64,000 nucleotides of DNA from UBA5078 sp051252515 (GCA_051252515.1 JBPOFS010000002.1:682001-746000), one strand, 5' to 3'. Shown: positions 53,082-62,546, counted from the stretch's first letter. Notes: a model not told the origin generated them from the sequence alone. Translations and numbers: made by a program.

Positions 53082-54278
53082 GTGTTCTCAACGCTATTAC
53101 TTGACCAAAAACTACTGAAGTCCGTCGACAAGATGGGGTTCGAGCAACCTACTCCCGTGCAGCAGCAGGCTATCCCCCTTGCGCTAGAAGGTAGAGACCT
53201 TCTCGTGAGTGCCGCCACCGGTAGCGGGAAGACCGCCGCGTTCCTGTTGCCTATTTTGCAGCAGATGATCCACCGTCCACCGCCCAAAGAGGGCACTAGA
53301 GCCTTGGTCTTGGTGCCTACACGCGAATTGGCTCGGCAGATTGGTAAGGAATGCGAGAAATTGGCCAGCTACTGTGGCATCAAAGTAGGGGTCATTACGG
53401 GCGGACAAGAGTTCAAGGTGCAGCGCGCATTATTACGCCGTGATCCAGAGATCGTGATTGCCACTCCTGGTCGTATGTTGGAGTTAGTGAATGAAGGCAG
53501 CACGCTGTTCACTTTCTTGGAATTTCTAGTCTTGGACGAGGCCGACCGCCTTTTCGAAATGGGCTTTGATGAAGATGTATTGGCGATCATTGCGACGTGT
53601 AATGAAGAGCGTCAAACGATGATGTTGTCCGCCACCCTGCCTGCGGGTGTGCGACGGTTGAGCCAAGTGCTTAACAACCCTGCGCGGGTCATGGTCAATC
53701 CAGTGCGTCAGCAGCACGAACTGATTCGCCAAGAGTTCATCCTTGCCGATGATGTGAAGCACAAAGAAAAACTAGTGTTGTGGTTGTTAGAAAACGAAAC
53801 TTTCGAGCGCGCTCTGGTGTTTTGTAACACTCGTGATATGGCAACGCATTTGTCTGGTGTCATGCGTTATAAGGGGCAGCGAGCCGGTTATCTTCACGGG
53901 GAAGTGAAGCAAGATGTTCGCAACAGCACCACGACGGCGTTTCGTGACGGTAAAATCAACGTCCTCATTGCTAGTGATGTTGCCTCCCGTGGGCTTGATG
54001 TTAAGGGCATTGATCTTGTGATCAATTTTGATATGGCGCGCAAGGGCGATGACCATGTGCATCGTATTGGCAGAACCGGTCGTGCCGGCTCACAAGGCCT
54101 AGCGGTAAGCCTAATCGCCCCGAATGAATGGAATTTAAAGGCCTCTATTGAACGCTACCTAAGCGTTAAGATGGAATCACGCAAAGTGAAAGAGATCCCG
54201 GGTAGCTACAAAGGGCCTAAGAAAGTGAAAGCCTCAGGTAAAGCGGCAGGCTCAACGAAGCGCAAGAAGAAAAGCTGA
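53082..54278 (+). CDS. DEAD-box ATP-dependent RNA helicase
   Basis: This 398-aa helicase has the complete motif set: Q motif GFEQPTPVQQQAIP, I AATGSGKT, Ia PTREL, Ib TPGR, II DEAD, III SAT, and VI HRIGRTGRAG. A basic C-terminal tail (KKVKASGKAAGSTKRKKKS, about 380-398) would bind RNA. The arrangement resembles the RhlE/SrmB groups involved in ribosome assembly and cold adaptation; the precise group is not settled. It starts at GTG with AGGAA 6 nt upstream. Its stop overlaps the DUF1415 start by one base (TGATG). Confidence 0.9.
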   Translation: MFSTLLLDQKLLKSVDKMGFEQPTPVQQQAIPLALEGRDLLVSAATGSGKTAAFLLPILQQMIHRPPPKEGTRALVLVPTRELARQIGKECEKLASYCGIKVGVITGGQEFKVQRALLRRDPEIVIATPGRMLELVNEGSTLFTFLEFLVLDEADRLFEMGFDEDVLAIIATCNEERQTMMLSATLPAGVRRLSQVLNNPARVMVNPVRQQHELIRQEFILADDVKHKEKLVLWLLENETFERALVFCNTRDMATHLSGVMRYKGQRAGYLHGEVKQDVRNSTTTAFRDGKINVLIASDVASRGLDVKGIDLVINFDMARKGDDHVHRIGRTGRAGSQGLAVSLIAPNEWNLKASIERYLSVKMESRKVKEIPGSYKGPKKVKASGKAAGSTKRKKKS

Positions 54279-54841
54279 TGAGCCGCGTTGCGAGTGCACA
54301 GGTTGCGCATATAGAGCAAGCGACTAAACAGTGGTTAGAGGAAGCCGTCATTGGTTTGAATCTTTGTCCTTTCGCTCGGCGTGAATATGATGCCGAGCGT
54401 GTCCGCTTTGCCATCTGTGAGGGGAAAAAGTCTGAGGAGTTGCTGCTCTGTTTTGCCGCAGAGCTGGAACGCTTAGAGAGAGATCGAACGATAGAGACGA
54501 GCTTGGTGATATTCGCCGAAGGAGTTGATGATTTCTATGACTTTCTTGATCTACTGGAAATGGCGCAAAGTTGGCTAGACGATCAAGCCTTAGATGGCGT
54601 CTATCAGTTAGCGAGTTTCCATCCGCAGTATCAATTCGAAGGGACCAGCAAAAGTGACCCTTCAAATTATACCAATCGCTCCCCTTGGCCCATTATTCAT
54701 CTGCTGCGCGAGGAGAGTGTGGAGCAAGCTATCGCCTCACACCCAGACACGGGGCTGATCCCGCAGCGCAATGTCGCTTTGGCCAGAGAAAAAGGTGTTG
54801 AATTTTGGAAGCAGCTTTTAGCTCGCGTTAGCGAGCCGTGA
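54278..54841 (+). CDS. DUF1415 family protein
   Basis: This 187-aa protein of unknown function belongs to DUF1415, recognisable by WLEEAVIGLNLCPFAR near residue 20 and SFHPQYQFEGTSKSDPSNYTNRSP... (about 112-135), which contains the conserved HPxYxF. The single conserved Cys in NLCPF and the His/Tyr pair suggest metal or substrate binding. It is translationally coupled to the helicase gene by a TGATG overlap. Confidence 0.88.
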   Translation: MSRVASAQVAHIEQATKQWLEEAVIGLNLCPFARREYDAERVRFAICEGKKSEELLLCFAAELERLERDRTIETSLVIFAEGVDDFYDFLDLLEMAQSWLDDQALDGVYQLASFHPQYQFEGTSKSDPSNYTNRSPWPIIHLLREESVEQAIASHPDTGLIPQRNVALAREKGVEFWKQLLARVSEP

Positions 54842-54845
54842 AGGC

Positions 54846-55181
54846 TTAAAAAAAGCTCAGCGTGGCAAGCACATTGCTGAGGTTTAATAGTAAAAAGAGC
54901 ATTCCGATCCGCCCGAGGGCTTTGCCTGGGTCGCTGCCACGGTAGTGGCGTTGCACGCCAATCAAGAGAATAAAGGAATACACTAAGGTCGCTGCAAGTA
55001 GGGGGACATAGACAGCCCAGTTGCGGTCGGCCACTAAAATACTGCCAACGACAAAGAATAGAGCCGCCCACAGTAAGTAAAATGTCCAATAGGTCTGTGC
55101 AAGGCCAAAGCTGGTTCCGTTTAACAAACGTACAATGGGGCTGGATGATTCCGGTGAGTTTTCCATATGGCTGTCTGGCAT
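54846..55181 (-). CDS. Small membrane protein of unknown function
   Basis: This 111-aa protein has a polar N-terminus and three predicted membrane helices (about 30-50, 57-77 and 92-110). The loop HYRGSDPGKALGR is basic, placing it in the cytoplasm by the positive-inside rule. I do not recognise the family. It converges on DUF1415 with a 4-nt gap. Confidence 0.7.
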   Translation of the reverse strand: MPDSHMENSPESSSPIVRLLNGTSFGLAQTYWTFYLLWAALFFVVGSILVADRNWAVYVPLLAATLVYSFILLIGVQRHYRGSDPGKALGRIGMLFLLLNLSNVLATLSFF

Positions 55182-55397
55182 ATCTCTAAGTTCCTAAAGA
55201 TGGGCACTATAGTGTCGAATGAGAGTGCGCGGCAAGTGTAGCGATTCAAAGGGCCGCAGGGCAAGTCGCATTCGGCCAATTGCCCGTTATCAACGCTATT
55301 TTAGCCTCCAAACGGCGGCTGCACTGGGCATAAAGGGGATACTTGCTATATGCTGCACCCTTACCTTTCAAAGACTTAACTCCGTAGAGATAATCGT

Positions 55398-55994
55398 ATG
55401 CTCAACTCTGTTCGTAGTCACTTCTACGCGTATATCAGCAAAATTCGATGGTTGCAGCGCTGGGGGCTCAAGCGCAATGTGATCACCGAGAATGTGATGG
55501 AGCATAGCTGGGAAGTCGCTACCATTGCTCATGCCTTGGGGATTATTCGTAATCGAAAATTTGGCGGGAAGCTCGATGTTAATGCGGTGGTTGTAGCGGC
55601 GCTCTATCATGATTGCGGGGAAGTGATCACGGGGGACATGCCGTCACCGATTAAATACCACTCACCAGAGATCACTAACGCCTATAAAGCGGTAGAGAAG
55701 CAGGCAGAGCAAGAGCTGTTGCGTCTTTTGCCCAAAGAGATGCAGGAAGACTTTCGCAGCGTACTGCTGCATGACGAAATAGAGCCAGAGCATTTATTGT
55801 TTATTAAGGCCGCTGACACTTTGTGTGCGTATATCAAGTGTCGCTCGGAGTTGTTGGCGGGAAACTTTGAATTCACTCAAGCTGAACAAGACGTAAAAGA
55901 GCGCCTAGAGCGTATTGATATGCCCGAAGTAGAGTATTTTTTAGAGACGTTTATTCCCAGTTATGGGCTTACACTGGACGAACTACTTAAGTAA
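55398..55994 (+). CDS. yfbR: 5'-deoxynucleotidase YfbR
   Basis: This 198-aa HD-domain phosphohydrolase removes phosphate from deoxyribonucleoside 5'-monophosphates. The metal and catalytic residues match the E. coli enzyme: Arg-Trp at 21-22, His36 in ENVMEHS, His71-Asp72 in ALYHDCGE, and Asp in KAADTLCAY. FGGKLD and TGDMPSPIKY are also typical. It stands alone and ends 30 nt before ppc. Confidence 0.92.
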   Translation: MLNSVRSHFYAYISKIRWLQRWGLKRNVITENVMEHSWEVATIAHALGIIRNRKFGGKLDVNAVVVAALYHDCGEVITGDMPSPIKYHSPEITNAYKAVEKQAEQELLRLLPKEMQEDFRSVLLHDEIEPEHLLFIKAADTLCAYIKCRSELLAGNFEFTQAEQDVKERLERIDMPEVEYFLETFIPSYGLTLDELLK

Positions 55995-56024
55995 TAAAAG
56001 CAGGTTAAGAGGACTACACACACC

Positions 56025-58595
56025 ATGGTTGATCACGTCGCAAAGACATTCTCAGAGCTGGTGGAATTGAAATTCCAGCTCTATAACAGTTTGTTTCTTA
56101 CGCTGCCCCTTGATGCAGTAGAGCAAACCGGAACACTCCTTCCTTTGCTGAGTGAGGCTTGCACGACAGGCTTGGAAGAGGGCAAAAGCCCGACTCAAAT
56201 ATTGCAAGATTTCTTTGAAGTGCATAAACCGCATTTTACCGAAAATGAGCGGATCCAGTTTCTGTTCAAAGTGATTCAATACGTAGAGCGCCAAGTAGTG
56301 CTCGTCGATGCTTTAGAGGATGCCTCCTACAGTCAGATTCACCGAATTGCTGGCAAGGGTTCTTTATCGCAATTAGTGCAGCGAGCTAAAGACAGTGACT
56401 TACACGATCAACTTGGGGGCATCCTCGAGAATTTCGGTGTTCGAGTCGTGTTGACCGCGCACCCAACGCAATTCTATACCGGCCCTGTGCTAGCTATTAT
56501 CTCTGACTTAACCGCTGCGATCTCTGGCAATGATATTGCGACGGCGCGTGATTTGTTACAACAATTAGGCAACACACCGTTCTTTCAAAAAGAGAAACCG
56601 TCTCCTTATGATGAGGCCGTTCTGCTGAGTTGGTATTTAGGCAATATCTTTTACCCTGGTATTGGCAGTATCGTTGATCAGTTGGCAGAAGATCATCCTG
56701 AGAAAGTGACCGCCAACAAAGAATTAATCTCCATTGGCTTTTGGCCAGGGGGAGACCGTGATGGCAACCCCTTTGTGACGACCTCGACGACTTTGAAAGT
56801 CGCCGCAAAACTGCGCTATACAATCTTGACGTGTTATCACAATGATATTCGCGCGTTGAAGCGTCGACTAAGTTTCCGGGGGACCTATAAACGTCTCGAA
56901 GCCTTGGAGTGGTTGCTGCATTCTGAGCTTAGTGACGCGGAAGATACTGAGACACTAGAGATGTCGCACTTCCTGACAGAGCTTGCGGCCATTGAACAGG
57001 TGCTTGTCGATGAGCATCAAGGGATGTACCAAGACCTTCTGCAGTCCTTTCAGCGCAAAGTGCAGTTGTTTGGGTTTCACTTTGCGAGCCTTGATATTCG
57101 CCAAGACAGTCGCGTGATCGCGAGTGCTCTGGATAAAGTCATCGAACAACATCCAGAGATATTGCCAAATGACTTTGCGCATTTATCCCAAGCGCAGCAA
57201 ATTGATGCCTTGCTCAATTGTCGCGGCGAAGTGGATTTGAGCCAATACGAAGAATCAGTGCTGCAAGATACTCTGGCCTCTTTCTCTGTAATCAAACAGA
57301 TCCAAGAATTAAACGGGCCTCGTGGCGCTCATCGTTACATCATTAGCAACTGTCGTGGACCTGTGGATATCGCAAAGGTCTATGCGTTATTCAATTTATG
57401 TGGCTGGAAAGATACGCCTCTGAGCGTGGACATTGTGCCGTTGTTCGAGACGGTTGACGATCTGCAACAAGCAGGCGATGCCATGACCGCGATCTATAGT
57501 CACCCTATCTATATGGGCCACCTTGAACAGCGACGCCATAAGCAAACGGTGATGCTGGGCTTCTCAGATGGCACCAAAGACGGTGGCTATCTGATGGCGA
57601 ACTGGGCTATCTATCGTGCGAAAGAGGATCTGACTCAAGTTTCTCGTGCACAGGGTATCGAGGTCTTGTTCTTTGATGGCCGTGGTGGACCACCCGCACG
57701 AGGCGGTGGTGATACGTATTTGTTCTATGCGGCGCTAGGCAAGAAGATCGAAAGCAACCAGATTCAAATGACGGTGCAGGGCCAGACGATCTCGACGTTG
57801 TACGGCATTAAAGAGGCGGCTAAACATAACTTGAGCCAACTGCTGACGGCTGGGTTGGAAAACAATCTTTATGAGCGCGCCGAAAGCGAGCTAGATTCGA
57901 ATCAACGCGTGTTGCTAGAAAATCTCGCAGAATCGAGTTATCGCTCTTACGATGCGTTCAAGAAGAGCCCGTTGTTTCTGCCCTATCTCGAAGAGATGAG
58001 TACGCTCAAATACTATGCGATGACCAATATCGGTAGTCGTCCGTCTAAACGCGGTGGCACTAGTAAGTTAGCATTTGAAGACTTACGAGCGATTCCATTT
58101 GTGGGGGCATGGAGCCAATTGAAGCAGAACGTTCCAGGTTTTTACGGTCTAGGCACAGCCTTGAAAGAGCAAGATGATGCAGGTAATTGGGACGCTTGTG
58201 TGAGCCTTTATCAGCGCTCGCGTTTTTTCCGTGCCTTGATCTCAAACAGCATGCAGAGCATGAAGAAAACCAATTTCGAACTGACTCGTTATATGGAAAA
58301 CGACGAGCGTTTCGGAGATTTTTGGAAGGTGCTGCATGAGGAGTACGAGCTTAGCCGTGCAATGGTGCTGAAGATCTCTGGGCAGAAATGGTTGCTTGAA
58401 GATAATCACCGTAGCCGCATGAGTATTCAGCTGCGCGAACGTGTTGTACTGCCATTGCTGACAGTACAACAGTATGCGTTGATGCAGATCCAAGAGGCTA
58501 GGCACTCAGAGCAATCGGAGTATCTAGCCTTGTATGAGAAAATGGTGATGCGCTCATTGTTCGGCAACATCAACGCGAGTCGCAATTCCGCCTAA
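56025..58595 (+). CDS. ppc: Phosphoenolpyruvate carboxylase
   Basis: This 856-aa cytosolic enzyme makes oxaloacetate from phosphoenolpyruvate and bicarbonate. The catalytic His146 lies in TAHPTQ, where most proteobacterial enzymes have TAHPTE. Further conserved sites are FHFASLDIRQDSR, MLGFSDGTKDGGY and the glycine loop DGRGGPPARGG (near 552-562), where many family members have DGRGGTVGRGG. These variants are of the type seen in Bacteroidetes and some Legionella-like enzymes. The C-terminus is SRNSA, whereas classical PEPC ends in NTG. It converges on yaeQ with a 4-nt overlap. Confidence 0.93.
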   Translation: MVDHVAKTFSELVELKFQLYNSLFLTLPLDAVEQTGTLLPLLSEACTTGLEEGKSPTQILQDFFEVHKPHFTENERIQFLFKVIQYVERQVVLVDALEDASYSQIHRIAGKGSLSQLVQRAKDSDLHDQLGGILENFGVRVVLTAHPTQFYTGPVLAIISDLTAAISGNDIATARDLLQQLGNTPFFQKEKPSPYDEAVLLSWYLGNIFYPGIGSIVDQLAEDHPEKVTANKELISIGFWPGGDRDGNPFVTTSTTLKVAAKLRYTILTCYHNDIRALKRRLSFRGTYKRLEALEWLLHSELSDAEDTETLEMSHFLTELAAIEQVLVDEHQGMYQDLLQSFQRKVQLFGFHFASLDIRQDSRVIASALDKVIEQHPEILPNDFAHLSQAQQIDALLNCRGEVDLSQYEESVLQDTLASFSVIKQIQELNGPRGAHRYIISNCRGPVDIAKVYALFNLCGWKDTPLSVDIVPLFETVDDLQQAGDAMTAIYSHPIYMGHLEQRRHKQTVMLGFSDGTKDGGYLMANWAIYRAKEDLTQVSRAQGIEVLFFDGRGGPPARGGGDTYLFYAALGKKIESNQIQMTVQGQTISTLYGIKEAAKHNLSQLLTAGLENNLYERAESELDSNQRVLLENLAESSYRSYDAFKKSPLFLPYLEEMSTLKYYAMTNIGSRPSKRGGTSKLAFEDLRAIPFVGAWSQLKQNVPGFYGLGTALKEQDDAGNWDACVSLYQRSRFFRALISNSMQSMKKTNFELTRYMENDERFGDFWKVLHEEYELSRAMVLKISGQKWLLEDNHRSRMSIQLRERVVLPLLTVQQYALMQIQEARHSEQSEYLALYEKMVMRSLFGNINASRNSA

Positions 58596-58616
58596 GAGCT
58601 CTTTGGCTCTTTTAGG
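58591..58616 (+). terminator. Weak terminator hairpin at ppc/yaeQ junction
   Basis: CCTAA-GAGC and GCTC-TT-TTAGG can pair around a TCTTTG loop, with T4 immediately after the inner stem. It overlaps both stop codons, so it would also lie inside yaeQ coding sequence. Confidence 0.4.
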
Positions 58617-59143
58617 AATGACAGGGCGAGTTCTACCTCTTTGCTTGGTGTAGAGAGGTAGACCGCGTTGTCTTGGATTGTGCATTGCAATTCCATATTA
58701 CGATCGCACAAATCAGCCAATGCTGTACTAGAGCGTGTTTCGATAGAGATAACGCTTAGCTTACTGAAGCGCTCCAGTGCGTCTGCGTGCTTGCTCCACC
58801 AAGGCCCACTATTACGCGGTTGATAGGTGTAAATAAACACATCATCGGCACGCCCGCAGGCCTTGCGAATACGTTTTTCTTCCGGTTGTCCCAGATCAAT
58901 CCACGTCGTAATGTGATCCGTCAGATCTTTGTCCCAGATATCGGGTTCGTCATCAGAGCTCAAGCCACGCGTAAACGCGAGTGACTCGCTGGCATGCAGC
59001 GCGAACGCCACAACGCGCACCATCATCCGTTCCTCAGTTTCTGAAGGGTGTAGCGCAATGGTGAGCGTGTGAGTCTTATAGTAATGACGGTTCATGTCGC
59101 AGATTTGTAATTCCGCTTTTAATACCGTTGCCTTGCTAGCCAT
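58592..59143 (-). CDS. yaeQ: YaeQ family protein
   Basis: This 183-aa cytosolic protein has the YaeQ fold, a PD-(D/E)XK nuclease relative. It begins with KATVLKAELQICDMNRHYY and contains HPSETEERMMVRVVAFAL, LSSDDEPDIW and WIDLGQPEEKRIRKAC, the positions of the family's conserved acidic residues and lysine. Its biochemical role is not established. It is followed by DoxX 10 nt upstream of its start in the opposite reading order, so yaeQ lies downstream of DoxX and DUF2058 in one direction of transcription. Confidence 0.9.
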   Translation of the reverse strand: MASKATVLKAELQICDMNRHYYKTHTLTIALHPSETEERMMVRVVAFALHASESLAFTRGLSSDDEPDIWDKDLTDHITTWIDLGQPEEKRIRKACGRADDVFIYTYQPRNSGPWWSKHADALERFSKLSVISIETRSSTALADLCDRNMELQCTIQDNAVYLSTPSKEVELALSFLKEPKSS

Positions 59144-59152
59144 AGGACAGCC

Positions 59153-59569
59153 TTATGATGCTTTCTTGTTGTCCAAGCTAAACGGTCCAGCGCCTAATCC
59201 AGCAATCGCTAGTAAGCCCGCCATAACACCCATGTTTTTCACAAAATTTTGTGTTTCATGCCCGCGCACAATGCCTTCTTCGAAAGCCCAAAAATTATGC
59301 ATGACTAAACTGATAACGAGCGTGAGGCCGGCCAATAGGAAGGCGGAAATTTGAGTTTTGTATCCCACCACTAAGGAAAGCCCGCCTGCAAGCTGCACAA
59401 TAATCGTGAGTGCGAGGAACAGCGGGATCAGAATCATGTCATGGCTTGCCATGTATTCTGAGGTGCCTTCGAAGTTGAGAATTTTTGGAATCGCACCAAA
59501 AACCAAAAAATAAATACCAAGAATGATACGGCCGGCAAGTGGGCAGAGTGCTTCAATTTGTTTGATCAT
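59153..59569 (-). CDS. DoxX-family membrane protein
   Basis: This 138-aa inner membrane protein has four helices and the DoxX pattern: LAGRIILGIYFLVFGAIPKI, then a loop with YMASHDM, and ALTIIVQLAGGLSLVVGYKTQ. The start at 59569 (MIKQIEAL) has GGAA 6 nt upstream and is preferred to an extension that reaches into DUF2058. Members relate to quinone redox or sulfur chemistry; the role here is unknown. Confidence 0.87.
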   Translation of the reverse strand: MIKQIEALCPLAGRIILGIYFLVFGAIPKILNFEGTSEYMASHDMILIPLFLALTIIVQLAGGLSLVVGYKTQISAFLLAGLTLVISLVMHNFWAFEEGIVRGHETQNFVKNMGVMAGLLAIAGLGAGPFSLDNKKAS

Positions 59570-59607
59570 GTTTGTTTCCAATAAAGTAACGGTTGGGTAG
59601 GTTTGAA

Positions 59608-60156
59608 TTACCACATAAGGTCATCGGGTACTTTGAAGTCTGCATACGGATCGTCTTCTTCAATACCTGATTGGTTTTTTTGTTGCTCGTTGCACACGAT
59701 GATATAGCTTGGGTCTCGGCTCTGTATTTTTAGGGCGGCAGACTGAGGCACGATTTCATATTGCTCATCTAGTTTAGCGATGGCGAGTCGGCCATTACTT
59801 AAGTGATTGACTGTGGTTAGGTCGACATAAAAAGTTTTCACTTTTTTATTATCAACAAAGTTATAGGCCACATCTCCGGTGCCTTTTGCGATGCGATTCA
59901 TCGTAATGATTTGACGAATCTGCGCATTGACCGCTTTGATCTGGGCTGCGTCATTTTGCTTTTTCGCTAACTCTCGATCTCGCTCTGCTTTTTCGGCCAG
60001 CGCCTGCTTCGCCGCGACTTTGCCTTCATCCACTACGCCAGCTTTGCTGTGCAGCTGTTGGCGAGTCTGTTTACGTTTGTCGCTATTGCTTTTTTTAAAC
60101 TGTTTCTCCTTAACGAGACCAGCTTTAAGTAGTTGTTCTTGAAGGGATATTGCCAC
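59608..60156 (-). CDS. DUF2058 family protein
   Basis: This 182-aa protein has an N-terminal basic, Gln/Lys/Ala-rich coiled coil (about 1-85, starting MAISLQEQLLKAGLV) and a C-terminal globular domain (about 90-160, VAYNFVDNKKVKTFYV). This is the YaiL/DUF2058 pattern. It starts at GTG with GAGG 7 nt upstream. Nucleic-acid binding is plausible from charge but unproven. Confidence 0.87.
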   Translation of the reverse strand: MAISLQEQLLKAGLVKEKQFKKSNSDKRKQTRQQLHSKAGVVDEGKVAAKQALAEKAERDRELAKKQNDAAQIKAVNAQIRQIITMNRIAKGTGDVAYNFVDNKKVKTFYVDLTTVNHLSNGRLAIAKLDEQYEIVPQSAALKIQSRDPSYIIVCNEQQKNQSGIEEDDPYADFKVPDDLMW

Positions 60157-60283
60157 GATTGTGCCTCATTCGAATTGTGCTGCTAGCAATGATGTCAGTA
60201 AGGACAGGGGAAAGCAATTTTCCGAGCTTGCGGTGTCGCCTAACATGCACTAATTTAGCGCTTTCCTTCAGGCGCCTGTCAGC

Positions 60284-61519
60284 ATGACCCTATCGACCAC
60301 ATCCCACCGCAATATTATCGGCTTTGTCTTTGTCACCTTACTAATCGATTCGATGGGCTTTGGCATTATCTTGCCAGTCCTGCCGCAATTAATTATGGGT
60401 GTTGCTGGCTATACGCTCGCCGAGGCAGCGGTGTATGGCGGATGGTTGATGATGGTCTATGCACTCATGCAGTTTATCTTCTCTCCGATTATGGGCAATG
60501 TGTCCGACCGCTTCGGTCGTCGTCCGGTCTTGCTGCTGACCTTATTATTATTGGGCGTCGACTATATGATTATGGCGTGGGCTCCTAGTTTGTTTTGGCT
60601 ATTTTTCGGGCGCATGGTCGCCGGTATAGCGGCGTCCACTTATAGCACTTGTTATGCGGTCATTGCCGACACCACGCCAGCGGAGAAACGAACACAGACT
60701 TTTGGGATAGTCGGTGCGGCCTTTGGGATTGGCTTCATTCTAGGTCCTGTGGTTGGGGGCTTATTAGGGAGCTTTGGTGAGCGTTTGCCTTTTGTGGCCG
60801 CGGGATGTTTAGCCTTTTTAAATTTGACGTTTGGTTTTTTCGTGATGCCCGAAACTCTCCCTGCGAAGGAGCGTCGACGGTTCGATTGGAGACGTGCTAA
60901 TCCTGCTGGCGCCTTGATGTCCTTGCGTAAATACCCGATGGTCATAGGCCTTATCTTGGCGTATTTCTTGTTCATGCTAGGGCACCACGTGCTGCCAAGT
61001 GTCTGGTCTTACTTTACGATTGAGCGCTTCTCTTGGAGTGCGAGACAAGTAGGGGTGTCGTTAGCGTTTACTGGTCTCATGATGGTGTTTACGCAGGCAG
61101 TGTTGCTACAGAAAGTCGTGCCGCGAGTAGGGCAGTACAACGCGGCCTTGATGGGATTTGGTTTTTGCATTGTTTCTTTTATAGGCTATGCGGCGGCCAG
61201 TTCCGGAATGATGCTATACCTGTTCTTGATCCCTGGAGCCTTGCAGGGCTTCGTTATGCCATCGATCAACGGCATTATGTCCGGACAAGTCCCCGCTAAT
61301 GAGCAGGGGGAGTTGCAAGGCGGTGTCGCGAGCATGTCCAGTTTAACGGCTATTATCAGCCCGCCCTTAATGACCTATGTGTTCGCTTACTTCAGTGCTG
61401 ACACGGCCCCTATTTACTTCCCGGGCGCGCCGTTTGCCTTGGCTGCCGTATTAACCCTGTTGGGAATGATCGTGTTCCTTCGGGCGGCCTCACCGTCGTC
61501 GAAAAAGGCGGTGGGCTAG
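60284..61519 (+). CDS. MFS multidrug/tetracycline-type efflux transporter
   Basis: This 411-aa twelve-helix proton antiporter has the N-terminal acidic helix TLLIDSMGFGIILPVLPQL, motif A GNVSDRFGRRPVLL between helices 2 and 3, and motif C-like GPVVGGLLG in helix 5, as in the TCR/Tet and DHA1 drug exporters. A regulator such as tetR is not adjacent. Substrate range is unknown, and the sequence alone does not justify calling it tetracycline resistance. Confidence 0.88.
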   Translation: MTLSTTSHRNIIGFVFVTLLIDSMGFGIILPVLPQLIMGVAGYTLAEAAVYGGWLMMVYALMQFIFSPIMGNVSDRFGRRPVLLLTLLLLGVDYMIMAWAPSLFWLFFGRMVAGIAASTYSTCYAVIADTTPAEKRTQTFGIVGAAFGIGFILGPVVGGLLGSFGERLPFVAAGCLAFLNLTFGFFVMPETLPAKERRRFDWRRANPAGALMSLRKYPMVIGLILAYFLFMLGHHVLPSVWSYFTIERFSWSARQVGVSLAFTGLMMVFTQAVLLQKVVPRVGQYNAALMGFGFCIVSFIGYAAASSGMMLYLFLIPGALQGFVMPSINGIMSGQVPANEQGELQGGVASMSSLTAIISPPLMTYVFAYFSADTAPIYFPGAPFALAAVLTLLGMIVFLRAASPSSKKAVG

Positions 61520-61615
61520 AACACTCTCAAGCTCGAAGGCAGACAAAGGCTTCAGTTTTGGCTAAACTCCGAGCGGTTTACGAATGTAATAAACATAATA
61601 AAAACGAGGTTCCTT

Positions 61616-62539
61616 ATGTCTAAATTCAAGCTTTCTAGCGTGTTTGCAGCCTGTGTCTTCTTTAGTGCTGCAAGTCTTGTTGATGCGGCGGAAATCAAAT
61701 TACTGCGATATGGCCCAGTCGGTGAAGAAAAGCCGGGTCTTGTTGATGCCCTGGGGCAGATTCACGACTTGTCAGGCCATGTTGCTGATATCACAGCGGA
61801 AACACTTTCTGATGCTGCGTTAGAAGAGATCGCACAAATCCCATTATCTCAGTTGCCAATTGTGCAAGGGAACCCGCGTATTGGTGTGCCTCTTACGGGC
61901 ATCGGCAAGATCATCGCTATTGGCTTTAATTACGTGAACCACGCTGCAGAGATGGCGGTAGAGTTGCCAACCGAGCCGTTGATCTTTATGAAGGCCACGT
62001 CTGCTCTAATTGGTCCTTTTGATAATATTATTCAGCCGCGTAATGCGCTTAAGCTTGATTACGAATCCGAGTTAGTCATCGTGATTGGTAAGCGTGCCCA
62101 GTACATCAGCGAAGATGAAGTGTTTGAGCATATTGCGGGCTACACCGTTGGGCATGACGTCTCAGAGCGTGCATTTCAGCGTGAGCGCGGCGGCCAGTTT
62201 ACCAAAGGCAAGAGTGCCGATACTTTTGCTCCAGTAGGTCCTTATCTCGTGACGCGTGACAATATTGCTGATGTGCAGAACCTTTCTATTTGGTCTGAAG
62301 TTAATGGTGAGATGCGCCAACAAGGCACAACGGCAGATATGGTGTTTGGCGTGAAAGAGATCGTCAGCCACCTCAGTCAGTTCATGACCTTGTATCCAGG
62401 CGATGTGATTTTCACTGGCACGCCAGCCGGTGTGGGCGATGGCATGGTGCCTCCTCAATACCTACAGCCAGGTGATGTGGTACGTGTAGGAATCGAAGGT
62501 TTAGAATCACAACGTCAAGTGATCGCACCGCCGCTATAA
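61616..62539 (+). CDS. Exported fumarylacetoacetate hydrolase-family protein
   Basis: This 307-aa protein has the FAH domain: MKLLRYG-like start (AEIKLLRYGPVGEEKPGL), GFNYVNHAAEM, DYESELVIVIGKRA with metal-binding Glu residues, GYTVGHDVSERAFQ and TPAGVGDGM. Family members hydrolyse or isomerise 2-hydroxy-dienoates and acylpyruvates in the cytosol. Here an N-terminal signal peptide (about 24 residues ending SLVDA) precedes the usual start, implying periplasmic location. A GAGG lies 7 nt before the ATG; internal starts near the FAH domain lack one. Confidence 0.85.
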   Translation: MSKFKLSSVFAACVFFSAASLVDAAEIKLLRYGPVGEEKPGLVDALGQIHDLSGHVADITAETLSDAALEEIAQIPLSQLPIVQGNPRIGVPLTGIGKIIAIGFNYVNHAAEMAVELPTEPLIFMKATSALIGPFDNIIQPRNALKLDYESELVIVIGKRAQYISEDEVFEHIAGYTVGHDVSERAFQRERGGQFTKGKSADTFAPVGPYLVTRDNIADVQNLSIWSEVNGEMRQQGTTADMVFGVKEIVSHLSQFMTLYPGDVIFTGTPAGVGDGMVPPQYLQPGDVVRVGIEGLESQRQVIAPPL

Positions 62540-62546
62540 GCCTTGC

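Noticed and set aside
54821..54836. GCTCGC-GTTA-GCGAGC hairpin at the DUF1415 3' end
   Set aside because: The stem is perfect but short, lies in coding sequence and has no T-run on either strand.
60284..61519. Calling the MFS exporter a tetracycline resistance determinant
   Set aside because: Motif A and the general fold are shared by many drug exporters; no tetR gene or specific Tet motif supports it.
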